Assembly (NCBI GenBank): GCA_046294735.1
Contig: JBKBKB010000004.1
Span: 124,001 to 188,000, forward strand
Length of the DNA: 64,000 bases
From: 34-65-8 sp046294735
GTDB taxonomy: Bacteria > Pseudomonadota > Alphaproteobacteria > Sphingomonadales > Sphingomonadaceae
Direction: 5' to 3'
The notes under the pieces are model-generated. The model saw nothing but the letters and a program-made list of their open reading frames with translations, was not told the origin of the DNA and did no database searches. This document shows positions 51,510-60,499 of the stretch, piece by piece. Positions within the stretch are counted from its first letter, which is position 1. Each line of letters opens with the position of its first letter. The translations under genes and the position numbers were made by a program.

Positions 51510-53273
51510 ATGTCGAATTCGACCTCGACACCGCTGGCCGACGATGTCGAACTGGCCGAGCGCCTGCGCGCAGCCGTGCGGCAGGACCCGCGCAACCCGG
51601 CTGCCCATCGCCGGCTGGGGCAAGTGCTGCGCCGCCTCGGGATGGACGAACAGGCGGGCGAGGCCGAAATGGCCGCGATCCGCGCAACCGCCTTCGATCC
51701 CGCAATGGTCACCATCGCGCAGGCGCTGCTGGCCAATGACCTTCCGGCGGCGGAGCAGGGCCTGCGCGCGCGACTGAGCCAGCAGCCGCTCGATGTCGCG
51801 GCGATCCGGATGATGGCGGAACTGGCCGGGCGGATCGGCCGGTTCCCCGATGCCGAGAACCTGCTACGCCGGGCGCTGGAGCTTGCCCCCGGTTTCACCG
51901 CCGCGCGCGGCAATCTCGCCACCGTGCTCTACAAGCAGAAGCGCTTTGCCGAAGCGGCCGAAGTGCTCGACCAGGTGCTGGCGGCCGATCCAGCCAACCC
52001 TGCCAATCAAAACCTCAAGGCCGCCGCGCTCAGCCATACCGGGGACTATCACGAGGCGCTGGCGCTCTATGCCGAGCTGCTCGAAAGTTTCCCCCAACAC
52101 GCCAAGCTATGGATGAGCCGGGCGCATATCCTCAAGACGGTTGGCCAGCAGGACGAAGCGGTCGCCGCCTACCGCCGCGCGCTGGCGATCGAGCCCGGCC
52201 TGGGGGAAGTGTGGTGGAGCCTTGCCAACCTCAAGACCGTGCGGTTCGACGATGCCGATGTCGCCGCGATGGAACGCGCGCTGGAGGATCCGGCACTTGG
52301 CCACGAGGACCGCTTCCACCTCCATTTCGCGCTCGGCAAGGCGCTGGAGGAGCGGCGCGAGGCAGAAGCCTCGTTCCGGCACTATGCAAGGGCCAACGCG
52401 CTTCGGAGCGAGGAGCTGGCCTATGACCCGGCGGACACCACCGCGCTGGTCGATGCAACCATTGCCGGGTTCACGGCAGACTTCGTCGCCAGCCTCGCCG
52501 GGCATGGCTGCCCTGCCCCCGATCCCGTCTTTATCCTCGGCCTGCCGCGGTCAGGCTCCACCCTGATCGAGCAGATCCTTGCCAGCCACAGCCTGATCGA
52601 AGGCACGATGGAGCTGCCCGACATTCCCGCCATGGCCATGCGCGAGGCGGACAATGCCGGGGCGAAATGGCGGCACTGGCCCGACGCCCTGCGCGCGATG
52701 AACCCCGCGCGGTTGGCCGAACTGGGCGCGGAGTTTCTCGATCGGACACAGGTCCAGCGCAAGACCGGCAAACCGTTCTATATCGACAAGCTGCCCAATA
52801 ACTGGGCCTATGCCGGGTTCATTGCGGCAATCCTGCCGAATGCGAAGATCATTGACGCGCGGCGCCACCCGTTCGACTGCTGCTTTTCCAACTTCAAGCA
52901 GCACTTCGCCCGCGGGCAGGGTTTCTCCTACAGCCTCGACCATCTCGGGCGCTACTATTCTGATTACGTGCGGGCGATGGATCATTACGATGCCGTTATG
53001 CCAGGCCGTGTGCTGCGGGTGGTGCACGAGGAACTGCTCGACGATCCGGAAGGCCAGGTGCGCCGTCTGCTGAGCTATCTCGAGGTGGATTTCGAGCCGG
53101 ACTGCCTCGAGTTCCATCGCAACACACGCGCCGTGCGGACCGCCTCGAGCGAACAGGTCCGCCGCCCGATCAACCGCGACGGGGTCGGTCAGTGGCAGCC
53201 CTACGCACCGTGGCTCGGCCCGCTGTTCAGCGCCCTGGGTGATCTGCCGGACAGTTACCGGCAGCAGGCCTGA
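51510..53273 (+). CDS. TPR-repeat sulfotransferase
   Basis: A 587-residue protein. An N-terminal half of about eight TPR-like helical repeats (to residue about 320) precedes a sulfotransferase domain with the PAPS 5'-phosphosulfate loop GLPRSGSTLIEQ (about 343-354) and a 3'-phosphate segment near IDARRHPFDCCFSNF. It moves sulfate from PAPS to a protein or small hydroxyl acceptor. In sphingomonads such genes often neighbour TonB receptors, as here (127 bases). The PAPS supply genes are at 17-20 kb. Confidence 0.9.
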   Translation: MSNSTSTPLADDVELAERLRAAVRQDPRNPAAHRRLGQVLRRLGMDEQAGEAEMAAIRATAFDPAMVTIAQALLANDLPAAEQGLRARLSQQPLDVAAIRMMAELAGRIGRFPDAENLLRRALELAPGFTAARGNLATVLYKQKRFAEAAEVLDQVLAADPANPANQNLKAAALSHTGDYHEALALYAELLESFPQHAKLWMSRAHILKTVGQQDEAVAAYRRALAIEPGLGEVWWSLANLKTVRFDDADVAAMERALEDPALGHEDRFHLHFALGKALEERREAEASFRHYARANALRSEELAYDPADTTALVDATIAGFTADFVASLAGHGCPAPDPVFILGLPRSGSTLIEQILASHSLIEGTMELPDIPAMAMREADNAGAKWRHWPDALRAMNPARLAELGAEFLDRTQVQRKTGKPFYIDKLPNNWAYAGFIAAILPNAKIIDARRHPFDCCFSNFKQHFARGQGFSYSLDHLGRYYSDYVRAMDHYDAVMPGRVLRVVHEELLDDPEGQVRRLLSYLEVDFEPDCLEFHRNTRAVRTASSEQVRRPINRDGVGQWQPYAPWLGPLFSALGDLPDSYRQQA

Positions 53274-53399
53274 GCCTGCCCCCCTGTGGCCGAAAAGCTA
53301 TAGCGGAACGATGACGATGGATGGCGAAGCGCAACAGGCTTGTCATTATCACTTAATTGTGGCGCTTTCCGGTGGGGATTTTTTCAAGGGGGACATCGC

Positions 53400-55793
53400 G
53401 TGAACAACAGGTTTGGTGCAGGCCGCCGCAAGCTCGCCGCAGTGCTGCTGACCGGGACCGCAATCAGCGGGGTTACACCGGCCATCGCGCAGAACGCTGG
53501 TGTGTCGGAAGACCGCAATGTGATTATCGTGACTGCGGCCAAGCGCGAGCAGAACCTTCAGGACGTACCGGCTGCGATTCAGGCACTTGGCACCGAGGCG
53601 CTCGACCAGTTGCAGGTCAACGAGTTGCAGGACGTGATCAAGTTCCTGCCTTCGGTCACCATCCAATCGGTCGCACCGGGCTTTGCCCAGGTCTATTTCC
53701 GCGGCGTCGCCTCGGGCGAGAACGCCAACCACTCGACCTCGTTGCCAACTGTCGGGACTTATCTCGACGAAATGCCGATCACTACGATTCAGGGCGCGCT
53801 GGACATTCATGCCTATGACCTGGCCCGGGTGGAAGCGCTCGCCGGCCCGCAAGGCACGCTGTACGGGGCCAGCTCGATGGCCGGGACGATCAAGCTGGTG
53901 ACCAACCAGCCCGATTACGGCGACACCTATGGTGCAGTCGACCTGACCCTGAACAGCGTCAAGAGCGGTGACCTGGGCTATACCGGCGAAGCGTTCGTCA
54001 ACCTGCCGCTGGGCGAAGGCGCTGCCATGCGTCTGGTCGGCTGGTACCGCCGCGATGGGGGTTACATCGACAACATCGCCGGCAGCCGGACCTATCCGAC
54101 CTCGGGCATTACCGACAACAATGCCGGTCTGGTCGAGGAAGACTATAACGACGTCGATACCTACGGCGCGCGCCTGGCGCTGGGGATCGACCTCAACGAC
54201 AACTGGACGATCAAGCCGACCCTGATGGGCCAGGTGCAGAAAGCTGACGGCAGCTTCGCGCAGGAGCGCAGCAGCGCGGTCAGCCGGAATCTGCAGACTG
54301 TCCAGTACAACCCCGAAGGCAGCGAAGACAAATGGTTGCAGGCGGCCATGACCATCGAGGGCAAGATCGGCAGCTGGGACCTGGTTGTCACCGGCGGTCA
54401 CCTGCGCCGCAAGACCACGGTTGAATCGGACTATTCCGACTACGCCTATTTCTATGACGCGCTCTATGGCTACGGTGCTTATTTCTACGACAACGCCGGC
54501 ACCCTGGTTAGTCCGAACCAGTATATTCAGGGGGTTGACCGCTATCGCAAGTCGTTCGGCGAGCTGCGCGTATCTTCGCCGCAGGATGCGCCGCTGCGGT
54601 TCATCGGCGGGGTGTTCGCCCAGCGCCAGAGCCACAACATCGAACAGAACTACATCGTCGACGACATTGCCGATTCGATCACCGTGCCCGGAACTGCAAG
54701 CAATATCTGGCTGACCAAGCAGCAACGGACCGACCGCGACTATGCCGCGTTCGGCGAACTGAGCTTCGATGTGACCGACAAGCTGACCCTGCTCGCCGGG
54801 GCGCGCCTGTACAAGTACAAGAACTCGCTGGTCGGGTTCTTCGGCTACAGCGCCGGTTTCTCCAGCCGCACCGGGGTCGCGGCGTGTTTCGGGCCGGCCC
54901 AGATCGACGGCACCCCCTGCACCAACGTGGATAAGACCACCTCCGACACTGATTCGATCTTCAAGCTCAACGCGACCTACAAGATCAACGAGGACGCGCT
55001 GGTCTATGCCACCTGGTCCCAGGGGTTCCGCCCGGGCGGGGTCAACCGGCGCGGCACATTGCCCCCCTATGGCCCGGACAAGCTCGACAACTACGAACTG
55101 GGGTGGAAGACGACCTTCGGGCCGGTGCGCTTCAACGGTGCACTCTACCAGCTTGACTGGAGCAACATCCAGCTCTCGTTCCTGGGCGAAAACGGCCTGT
55201 CCGAAGTTCGTAACGCCGGGATCGCGCGGATCCGCGGGCTGGAAATGGACCTCGGCTACCGTGCAGGCGGCTTCTCGCTCAACATGGGCGGCAGCTACAA
55301 CGACGCCAAGATCCGGCGCGATTTCTGCCGGATCGCCAATCCGCAGTTCGATTGCACGCTCGATCCCGGTGATGGGCGCACCAATGCCCTGCTCGCGCCA
55401 TCGGGTTCGCGCCTGCCGGTTACCGCCAAGTTCAAGGGCAATGCCGTCGCCCGCTACGAATTCCCGCTCGGCGGCTGGAATGCCCACGTGCAGGGGGCGG
55501 TCAACCATATCGGTAGCCGCCGCAGCGACCTGCGCCCGTTCGAGAACGCGATCAAGGGCGCGCTCGATGCCTACACCACGGCTGATTTCAGCTTCGGGGT
55601 GAAGAACGACGGGTATCGGGTCGAACTGTTTGCCACCAATCTGTTCAACAGCAACGGGGTGATCAACACCGGGGTCCAGTGCCTTGAAACAACCTGCGGT
55701 GACCCTGACGGCCTGAGCGCGACCGGGCCGGTGTTCTACGAAGCCGTGATCCGCCCGCGCATCATCGGGCTTAAGGTAGGCATGGACTTCTAG
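53400..55793 (+). CDS. TonB-dependent outer membrane receptor
   Basis: A 797-residue receptor. GTG start at 53400, chosen because AAGGGGGA lies just before and the signal peptide (RKLAAVLLTGTAISGVTPAIA|QN) begins there; a TTG at 53340 is possible but poor. TonB-box-like VIIVTAAKREQNLQDVP, plug with LYGASSMAGTIKLV, and a barrel ending in GMDF with the classical final aromatic. The APC permease begins four bases after its stop, so the two are probably co-transcribed; the substrate may be an amine or amino acid by that context. Confidence 0.93.
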   Translation: MNNRFGAGRRKLAAVLLTGTAISGVTPAIAQNAGVSEDRNVIIVTAAKREQNLQDVPAAIQALGTEALDQLQVNELQDVIKFLPSVTIQSVAPGFAQVYFRGVASGENANHSTSLPTVGTYLDEMPITTIQGALDIHAYDLARVEALAGPQGTLYGASSMAGTIKLVTNQPDYGDTYGAVDLTLNSVKSGDLGYTGEAFVNLPLGEGAAMRLVGWYRRDGGYIDNIAGSRTYPTSGITDNNAGLVEEDYNDVDTYGARLALGIDLNDNWTIKPTLMGQVQKADGSFAQERSSAVSRNLQTVQYNPEGSEDKWLQAAMTIEGKIGSWDLVVTGGHLRRKTTVESDYSDYAYFYDALYGYGAYFYDNAGTLVSPNQYIQGVDRYRKSFGELRVSSPQDAPLRFIGGVFAQRQSHNIEQNYIVDDIADSITVPGTASNIWLTKQQRTDRDYAAFGELSFDVTDKLTLLAGARLYKYKNSLVGFFGYSAGFSSRTGVAACFGPAQIDGTPCTNVDKTTSDTDSIFKLNATYKINEDALVYATWSQGFRPGGVNRRGTLPPYGPDKLDNYELGWKTTFGPVRFNGALYQLDWSNIQLSFLGENGLSEVRNAGIARIRGLEMDLGYRAGGFSLNMGGSYNDAKIRRDFCRIANPQFDCTLDPGDGRTNALLAPSGSRLPVTAKFKGNAVARYEFPLGGWNAHVQGAVNHIGSRRSDLRPFENAIKGALDAYTTADFSFGVKNDGYRVELFATNLFNSNGVINTGVQCLETTCGDPDGLSATGPVFYEAVIRPRIIGLKVGMDF

Positions 55794-55797
55794 CCAG

Positions 55798-57114
55798 GTG
55801 GCTACAGCGCCCAGCACGAAGACAAGTGCAACGGGAAGGCCGGGCCGCAAGCTCGGCCTTTTCGCTACTCTGGCGCTGGTCATGGGCAACATGATCGGCA
55901 CCGGGGTGTTCCTGCTGCCCGCGCAGCTGGCCCCGTTCGGGTGGAACGCGGTGCTCGGCTGGGTGGTGACCATTGGCGGCGCGCTGTGCCTTGCCCATGT
56001 GCTCGCCAGCCTGGCGGCGGCCCGGCCCCATGCGGTGGGGGTGGCGGCATTGGTCCAGTGCGAGCTCGGTCCGCTTGCCGGTTTCCTGATCGGGTTTTCG
56101 TTCTGGGTCTCGGTCTGGACCGGAGTGTGCAGCATCGCGGTCGGCGGGGTGAGCTACCTTTCCGCCCTGGTGCCGGTGCTGGGGAACTATCCGGAGGTCG
56201 CGACCCTGTCGCTGATCTGGCTGGTCACTGCGATCAACCTCGCCGGGGTGCGCGCGGCGGGCGGCTTCCAGGTCGTCACGCTGCTGCTCAAGCTGGTTCC
56301 GCTGGTGGTGGTATTTGCGCTGATCGTCATGCAACTGGCTGCGCGCGGGGGCGAAGCTCTGGCACCGCTGCCGGTCGAGGGTTTCTCGCTGCCGCTGGTC
56401 AACGCCGCGGCAGCCCTGGCGCTGTGGGCGATGGTCGGGTTCGAAGCGGCCTGTGCCGCGGGTGACAAGATCGACAATCCCGGCGTGACCATTCCGCGCG
56501 CGACCATGATCGGCGCGGCGCTGGTCGGGCTGTTCTACCTGCTGGTCTGCTCCGGCGTGGCGCTGATGCTTCCCGCAGACGAGGTTGCTGCGTCAAACGC
56601 CCCGTTCGAGCTGTTCGTGGCGACGTTCTGGTCCCCCGGTCCGGCGGCGTTCGTGGCCCTGTTCGCGGCAATCAGCGCAATTGGTGCGCTCAACGGCTGG
56701 GTGCTGGTCCAGGGCGAAACCCCGCGTGACATGGCGCGCGGCGGGCTGCTGCCACGCTGGCTGGCGGCAGCGACGCCGGCAGGCACACCGCGCCGCGCGC
56801 TGCTGGTGTCGAGCCTGCTCGCCAGTGCGCTCATCATCGCCAATGGCGGGCGCGGGATGGGCGGACTGTTTGCCTTCATGGCGCTGCTGTCAACCTGCGC
56901 CACTCTGTGGCTCTACCTCGCCTGCGCGGCGGCGGCGGCGCGGGCGCGGGTTGCCCTGCCGACCGTGATCCTGGGCAGCGTCTATGCCGTGTGGGCGCTG
57001 TGGGGAGCCGGGGTGGAAGCAGTCGGCTACAGTGTGGTGCTGATGCTGGCAGGCCTGCCGCTGTGGTGGTGGGCGCGGCGCGAGCAGCGGCTGCTACTAG
57101 AGCAAGCTGTCTAG
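55798..57114 (+). CDS. APC superfamily amino acid/amine permease
   Basis: A 438-residue inner-membrane transporter with about twelve helices. APC signature near the start (LALVMGNMIGTGVFLLPAQLAPFG) and the GFEAACAAGDKIDNP loop. Similar to arginine/agmatine and other basic-amino-acid exchangers. GTG start at 55798, four bases after the receptor's stop. It overlaps the 3' end of the convergent tetR gene by 18 bases. The substrate is not shown. Confidence 0.9.
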   Translation: MATAPSTKTSATGRPGRKLGLFATLALVMGNMIGTGVFLLPAQLAPFGWNAVLGWVVTIGGALCLAHVLASLAAARPHAVGVAALVQCELGPLAGFLIGFSFWVSVWTGVCSIAVGGVSYLSALVPVLGNYPEVATLSLIWLVTAINLAGVRAAGGFQVVTLLLKLVPLVVVFALIVMQLAARGGEALAPLPVEGFSLPLVNAAAALALWAMVGFEAACAAGDKIDNPGVTIPRATMIGAALVGLFYLLVCSGVALMLPADEVAASNAPFELFVATFWSPGPAAFVALFAAISAIGALNGWVLVQGETPRDMARGGLLPRWLAAATPAGTPRRALLVSSLLASALIIANGGRGMGGLFAFMALLSTCATLWLYLACAAAAARARVALPTVILGSVYAVWALWGAGVEAVGYSVVLMLAGLPLWWWARREQRLLLEQAV

Positions 57115-57690
57115 CCACTGCTCCGCCAACGCCTCGGCCTCCTCGGCCGAGAACGGGGCATTGCCGAGCGAGAGCTCCAGCCACAGCCCGTCGATCAATG
57201 CGGTCAGCGCGATGGCGGGCAGGCGGGCGTCGGGCAGGTCAGGGCGGTAGGCGCGGATCAGCTCCTCCAGCCCGCTGCGGAACGCCCCGTACACTTCGCT
57301 CCGCACCCCGGCGACCACGGCATCGCTGCGGGTCAGGCTCCAGAACGCGACATAGCTGGCGAGCAGGTCGGGCGTGGCGATCGGCGGGCGGAAGTTGGCG
57401 ATGAGGTAGGCGAGCAGGCGGGCGCGCGGCTTCGTTCCAGCGGCCGCCACCGCTTCTGCCAGCGCCGCGTCGATCCGGGCGCCGGTCCAGCGGTAGGTTT
57501 CCGCGATCGCTTCCGAAATCCCGCCGAAATAGTGCCGCAGCAAGCCGGGCGAGACCCCCGCTTCGGTGCAGATCGCGCGTACCGAAACACCCGCCGCGCC
57601 CTTGTCTGCCAGCACGCGGGCGCAAGCCTCGATCAGGCTAAGGCGCCGCTCGTCCGGATCGGCGCGGGAAAAGGCTGGTTGTGTGGTCAT
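57097..57690 (-). CDS. TetR/AcrR family repressor (BetI-like)
   Basis: A 197-residue regulator with an N-terminal helix-turn-helix (about 20-66, GVSVRAICTEAGVSPGLLRHYF) and a BetI-type ligand domain. BetI relatives bind choline or related compounds. Start MTTQPAF at 57690. It is divergent from the Rieske gene; a near-perfect palindrome between the two starts is its probable operator. 3' end overlaps the permease gene. Confidence 0.92.
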   Translation of the reverse strand: MTTQPAFSRADPDERRLSLIEACARVLADKGAAGVSVRAICTEAGVSPGLLRHYFGGISEAIAETYRWTGARIDAALAEAVAAAGTKPRARLLAYLIANFRPPIATPDLLASYVAFWSLTRSDAVVAGVRSEVYGAFRSGLEELIRAYRPDLPDARLPAIALTALIDGLWLELSLGNAPFSAEEAEALAEQWLDSLL

Positions 57691-57696
57691 CGCGCG

Positions 57697-57720
57697 CTTG
57701 TTATACGAACGTATAGCAAG
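57697..57720. promoter_or_regulatory. TetR-type operator between tetR and Rieske gene
   Basis: CTTGTTATACG (57697-57707), AA, CGTATAGCAAG (57710-57720): arms of 11 bp with one mismatch. It lies seven bases from the tetR start codon and ten before the Rieske start, overlapping the Rieske ribosome site (AAGGA). Binding would block both genes. Confidence 0.75.
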
Positions 57721-57730
57721 GATTCCCGCC

Positions 57731-58897
57731 ATGGCAACGCAACCTGCGAACGATCTGACCTCCGATCCGCTCGACGGGTGGAGCCTGCCCGCCTGGACTT
57801 ATCGCGACGCCGATTTCTTCGAGGCAGAGAAAGAACGCGTGTTCCGCCCAAGCTGGCAGGTGGTCTGCCATGAAAGCGACGTGCCCGCCGAAGGCGACTG
57901 GCACTCGCTCGACTATCTGGGCGAAAGCGTGATCGTGGTGCGCGGCAAGGACAGGGTCTTGCGCGCCTTCACCAATGTGTGCCGCCACCGCGGATCGCGG
58001 CTGGTCGATGGCTCCAGCGGGTGCGCGAAGAAGCTGGTCTGCCCCTATCATGCCTGGACCTATGACCTCGACGGGCGGCTGACCGGTGTGCCCGACAGCG
58101 CCAGCTATCCCACGCTCAACCGCAGCAAGGCGGGGCTGGTGCCGGTTGACCTCGAAATCTGGCGCGGTTTCGCATTCGTGCGGCTAGCCGACGATGGCGG
58201 GCCGAATGTGGCGCAGATGATGGCGCCCTATGAAGCGATGGTCGAACCGTACCGCTTCGAAGACCTGCGCGCGCTCGGCCGCGTCACGCTGCGCCCGCGC
58301 AGCATCAACTGGAAGAACATCGGCGACAACTATTCCGACGGCCTGCATATCCCCGTCGCCCATCCCGGCCTCACACGACTGTTCGGCAAGAGTTACGGCG
58401 TAGAGGCGGAGCCCTTCGTGGACCGCATGTGGGGCGAAATGGTGGAGCGGCCGTCGGATAACTGGTCAGAACGGCTCTACCAGAACCTGCTCCCGCCGGT
58501 GCCGCACCTGCCGGAAGACCGCCAGCGGTTCTGGCTCTATTTCAAGCTCTGGCCCAATGTCGCGTTCGACATCTACCCCGATCAGATCGACTTCATGCAG
58601 TGGCTGCCCGTCAGCCCGACCGAGAGCCTGATCCGCGAGATCAGTTACGTGCTGCCCGATGACCGCCGGGAAATGCGCGCCGCGCGTTACCTCAACTGGC
58701 GGATCAACCGGCAGGTCAATGCCGAGGACACGGTGCTGATCACCCGGGTGCAGGAAGGGATGCAGAGCCAGAGCTTCTCGATGGGCCCGCTCAGCGACAA
58801 GGAAGTGTGCCTGAAGCACTTCTGCAGGCGGATGCGCGAATTGATCCCCGAGGCACGGCTGGAACAGGCGCCCACGCCAGGCTGGAGCAAGCAATGA
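57731..58897 (+). CDS. Rieske [2Fe-2S] ring-hydroxylating-type oxygenase, alpha subunit
   Basis: A 388-residue oxygenase. Rieske cluster ligands Cys84-x-His86 and Cys104-x2-His107 (NVCRHRGS, CPYHAW). The mononuclear iron site has His206 and His211 with bridging Asp199 (GDNYSDGLHIPVAH). Similar overall to the glycine-betaine, carnitine and choline oxygenase group, but the substrate is not certain. The needed reductase is not adjacent. Start at 57731 immediately after the TetR operator. Overlaps the FAD oxidoreductase by four bases. Confidence 0.93.
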   Translation: MATQPANDLTSDPLDGWSLPAWTYRDADFFEAEKERVFRPSWQVVCHESDVPAEGDWHSLDYLGESVIVVRGKDRVLRAFTNVCRHRGSRLVDGSSGCAKKLVCPYHAWTYDLDGRLTGVPDSASYPTLNRSKAGLVPVDLEIWRGFAFVRLADDGGPNVAQMMAPYEAMVEPYRFEDLRALGRVTLRPRSINWKNIGDNYSDGLHIPVAHPGLTRLFGKSYGVEAEPFVDRMWGEMVERPSDNWSERLYQNLLPPVPHLPEDRQRFWLYFKLWPNVAFDIYPDQIDFMQWLPVSPTESLIREISYVLPDDRREMRAARYLNWRINRQVNAEDTVLITRVQEGMQSQSFSMGPLSDKEVCLKHFCRRMRELIPEARLEQAPTPGWSKQ

Positions 58898-60495
58898 AGT
58901 ACGATGCGGTAATCATCGGGGCAGGCCACAACGGGTTGGTCTGCGCTTTCTACCTCGCACAGGCCGGCCTCAAGGTCCGTATCGTCGAGCGGCGCGGTGT
59001 CGTCGGCGGGGCAGCGGTGACCGAGGAGTTCCACCCCGGTTTCCGCAACTCGGTGGCCAGCTACACCGTCAGCCTGCTCCAGCCCAAGGTGATCCGCGAC
59101 ATGCGGCTGCACGACCATGGCTACCGCGTGATCGAGCGGCCGATCTCCAATTTCCTGCCGCAGGAAGACGGGGGGTACCTCAAGCTCGGCGGCGGACTGG
59201 AGCGCACCCAGGAGCAATTTCGCAAGTTCTCGGCCCGCGATGCCGAAGTGCTGCCGGCCTATTACGACGCGCTGGAGGGGGTGGCCGAAGTGCTGCGCAG
59301 CCTCGCACTGCAATCGCCGCCCAACGTGGGCGAGGGGCTACGCACGCTGCTGGCAGGCGCGTCGCAGGGCTGGGGCATGGCGAAGCTCAGCCTCGAGGCC
59401 AAGCGCGACGTGCTCGATCTGTTCACCAAGTCGGCCACCAGCTTCCTCGGCCAGTGGTTCGAAAGCGAGGCGGTCAAGGCCGCGTTCGGGTTCGATGCAG
59501 TGGTCGGCAACTATGCCAGCCCCGATACGCCGGGCAGCGCCTACGTGCTGCTCCATCACGTGTTCGGTGAAGTCAACGGCAAGAAAGGTACCTGGGGCCA
59601 CTCGATCGGCGGGATGGGCACGATTACCCAGATCATGGCCGACGTCTGCCGCCAGTGCGGGGTCGAGATCAGCCTGGAGGCACCAGTGGCCGAAGTGCTG
59701 GTCGACGGAAATCGCGCGGTCGGCGTGAAGCTGGAAAGCGGCGAAGAGATTGCCGCGACCCGCGTAATCGCCAATGTCGGGCCCAAGCTGCTTTACGGCA
59801 AGATGCTTGGGCAGGAGCATCAGCCGGACGATTTCCGCCGCCGGATGCGTGGATACAAGGCGGGCGGCGGTACTTTCCGCATGAACGTGGCGCTGAGCGA
59901 GCTGCCGAAGTTCACTTGCCTGCCGGAACCGGGCGAGCACCACCAGAGCGGCATCATCCTCGCCCCGACGCTGGCCTACATGGACCGAGCATTTATCGAC
60001 GCGAAACAGTATGGCTGGTCGAAGGCGCCGATCGTCGAAATGCTGATCCCGTCGACCGTTGACGATAGCCTCGCGCCGGAAGGGCAGCATGTTGCGAGCC
60101 TGTTCTGCCAGCAGTTTGCGCCCGAATTGCCTGATGGCCGCAGCTGGGACGACGAGCAGGATGCCGCCGCCGATACGATCATCGACACGGTCGAGGCCCA
60201 CGCGCCCGGCTTTCGCGCCTCGATCCTCGGGCGGCAGGTGCTCAGCCCCAAGGGGCTTTACGACAAGTTCGGTCTGGTAGGGGGCGACATCATGCACGGC
60301 CACATGAGCCTCGACCAGCTGTGGAGCGCGCGGCCCGTACTCGGCCACGGCGCTTATCGCGGGCCGATCAAGGGGCTCTACATGTGCGGTGCAGGCACCC
60401 ACCCTGGCGGCGGCGTGACCGGCGCGCCGGGCCACAACTGCGCGCGCGAAGTGATCGCGGACCGGGGCGGGTTCGGGCGGTTTGTGGCGGTGTAG
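58894..60495 (+). CDS. FAD-dependent oxidoreductase, PYROXD2/CrtI-like
   Basis: A 533-residue flavoprotein with Rossmann GAGHNG (9-14), VERRGVVGGAAVTEE and the C-terminal FAD motif YMCGAGTHPGGGVTGAPGHNCA. It belongs to the phytoene-desaturase-like superfamily, PYROXD2 branch, with unknown substrate. Start MKYDAVIIG overlaps the Rieske stop by four bases, so the two are translated together. It likely oxidises the product or partner substrate of the oxygenase. Confidence 0.92.
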   Translation: MKYDAVIIGAGHNGLVCAFYLAQAGLKVRIVERRGVVGGAAVTEEFHPGFRNSVASYTVSLLQPKVIRDMRLHDHGYRVIERPISNFLPQEDGGYLKLGGGLERTQEQFRKFSARDAEVLPAYYDALEGVAEVLRSLALQSPPNVGEGLRTLLAGASQGWGMAKLSLEAKRDVLDLFTKSATSFLGQWFESEAVKAAFGFDAVVGNYASPDTPGSAYVLLHHVFGEVNGKKGTWGHSIGGMGTITQIMADVCRQCGVEISLEAPVAEVLVDGNRAVGVKLESGEEIAATRVIANVGPKLLYGKMLGQEHQPDDFRRRMRGYKAGGGTFRMNVALSELPKFTCLPEPGEHHQSGIILAPTLAYMDRAFIDAKQYGWSKAPIVEMLIPSTVDDSLAPEGQHVASLFCQQFAPELPDGRSWDDEQDAAADTIIDTVEAHAPGFRASILGRQVLSPKGLYDKFGLVGGDIMHGHMSLDQLWSARPVLGHGAYRGPIKGLYMCGAGTHPGGGVTGAPGHNCAREVIADRGGFGRFVAV

Positions 60496-60499
60496 CGGG

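Noticed and set aside
53349..56135. 928-residue minus-strand frame over the second TonB receptor
   Set aside because: Antisense to a receptor with signal peptide, plug and barrel; no independent evidence for the minus frame.
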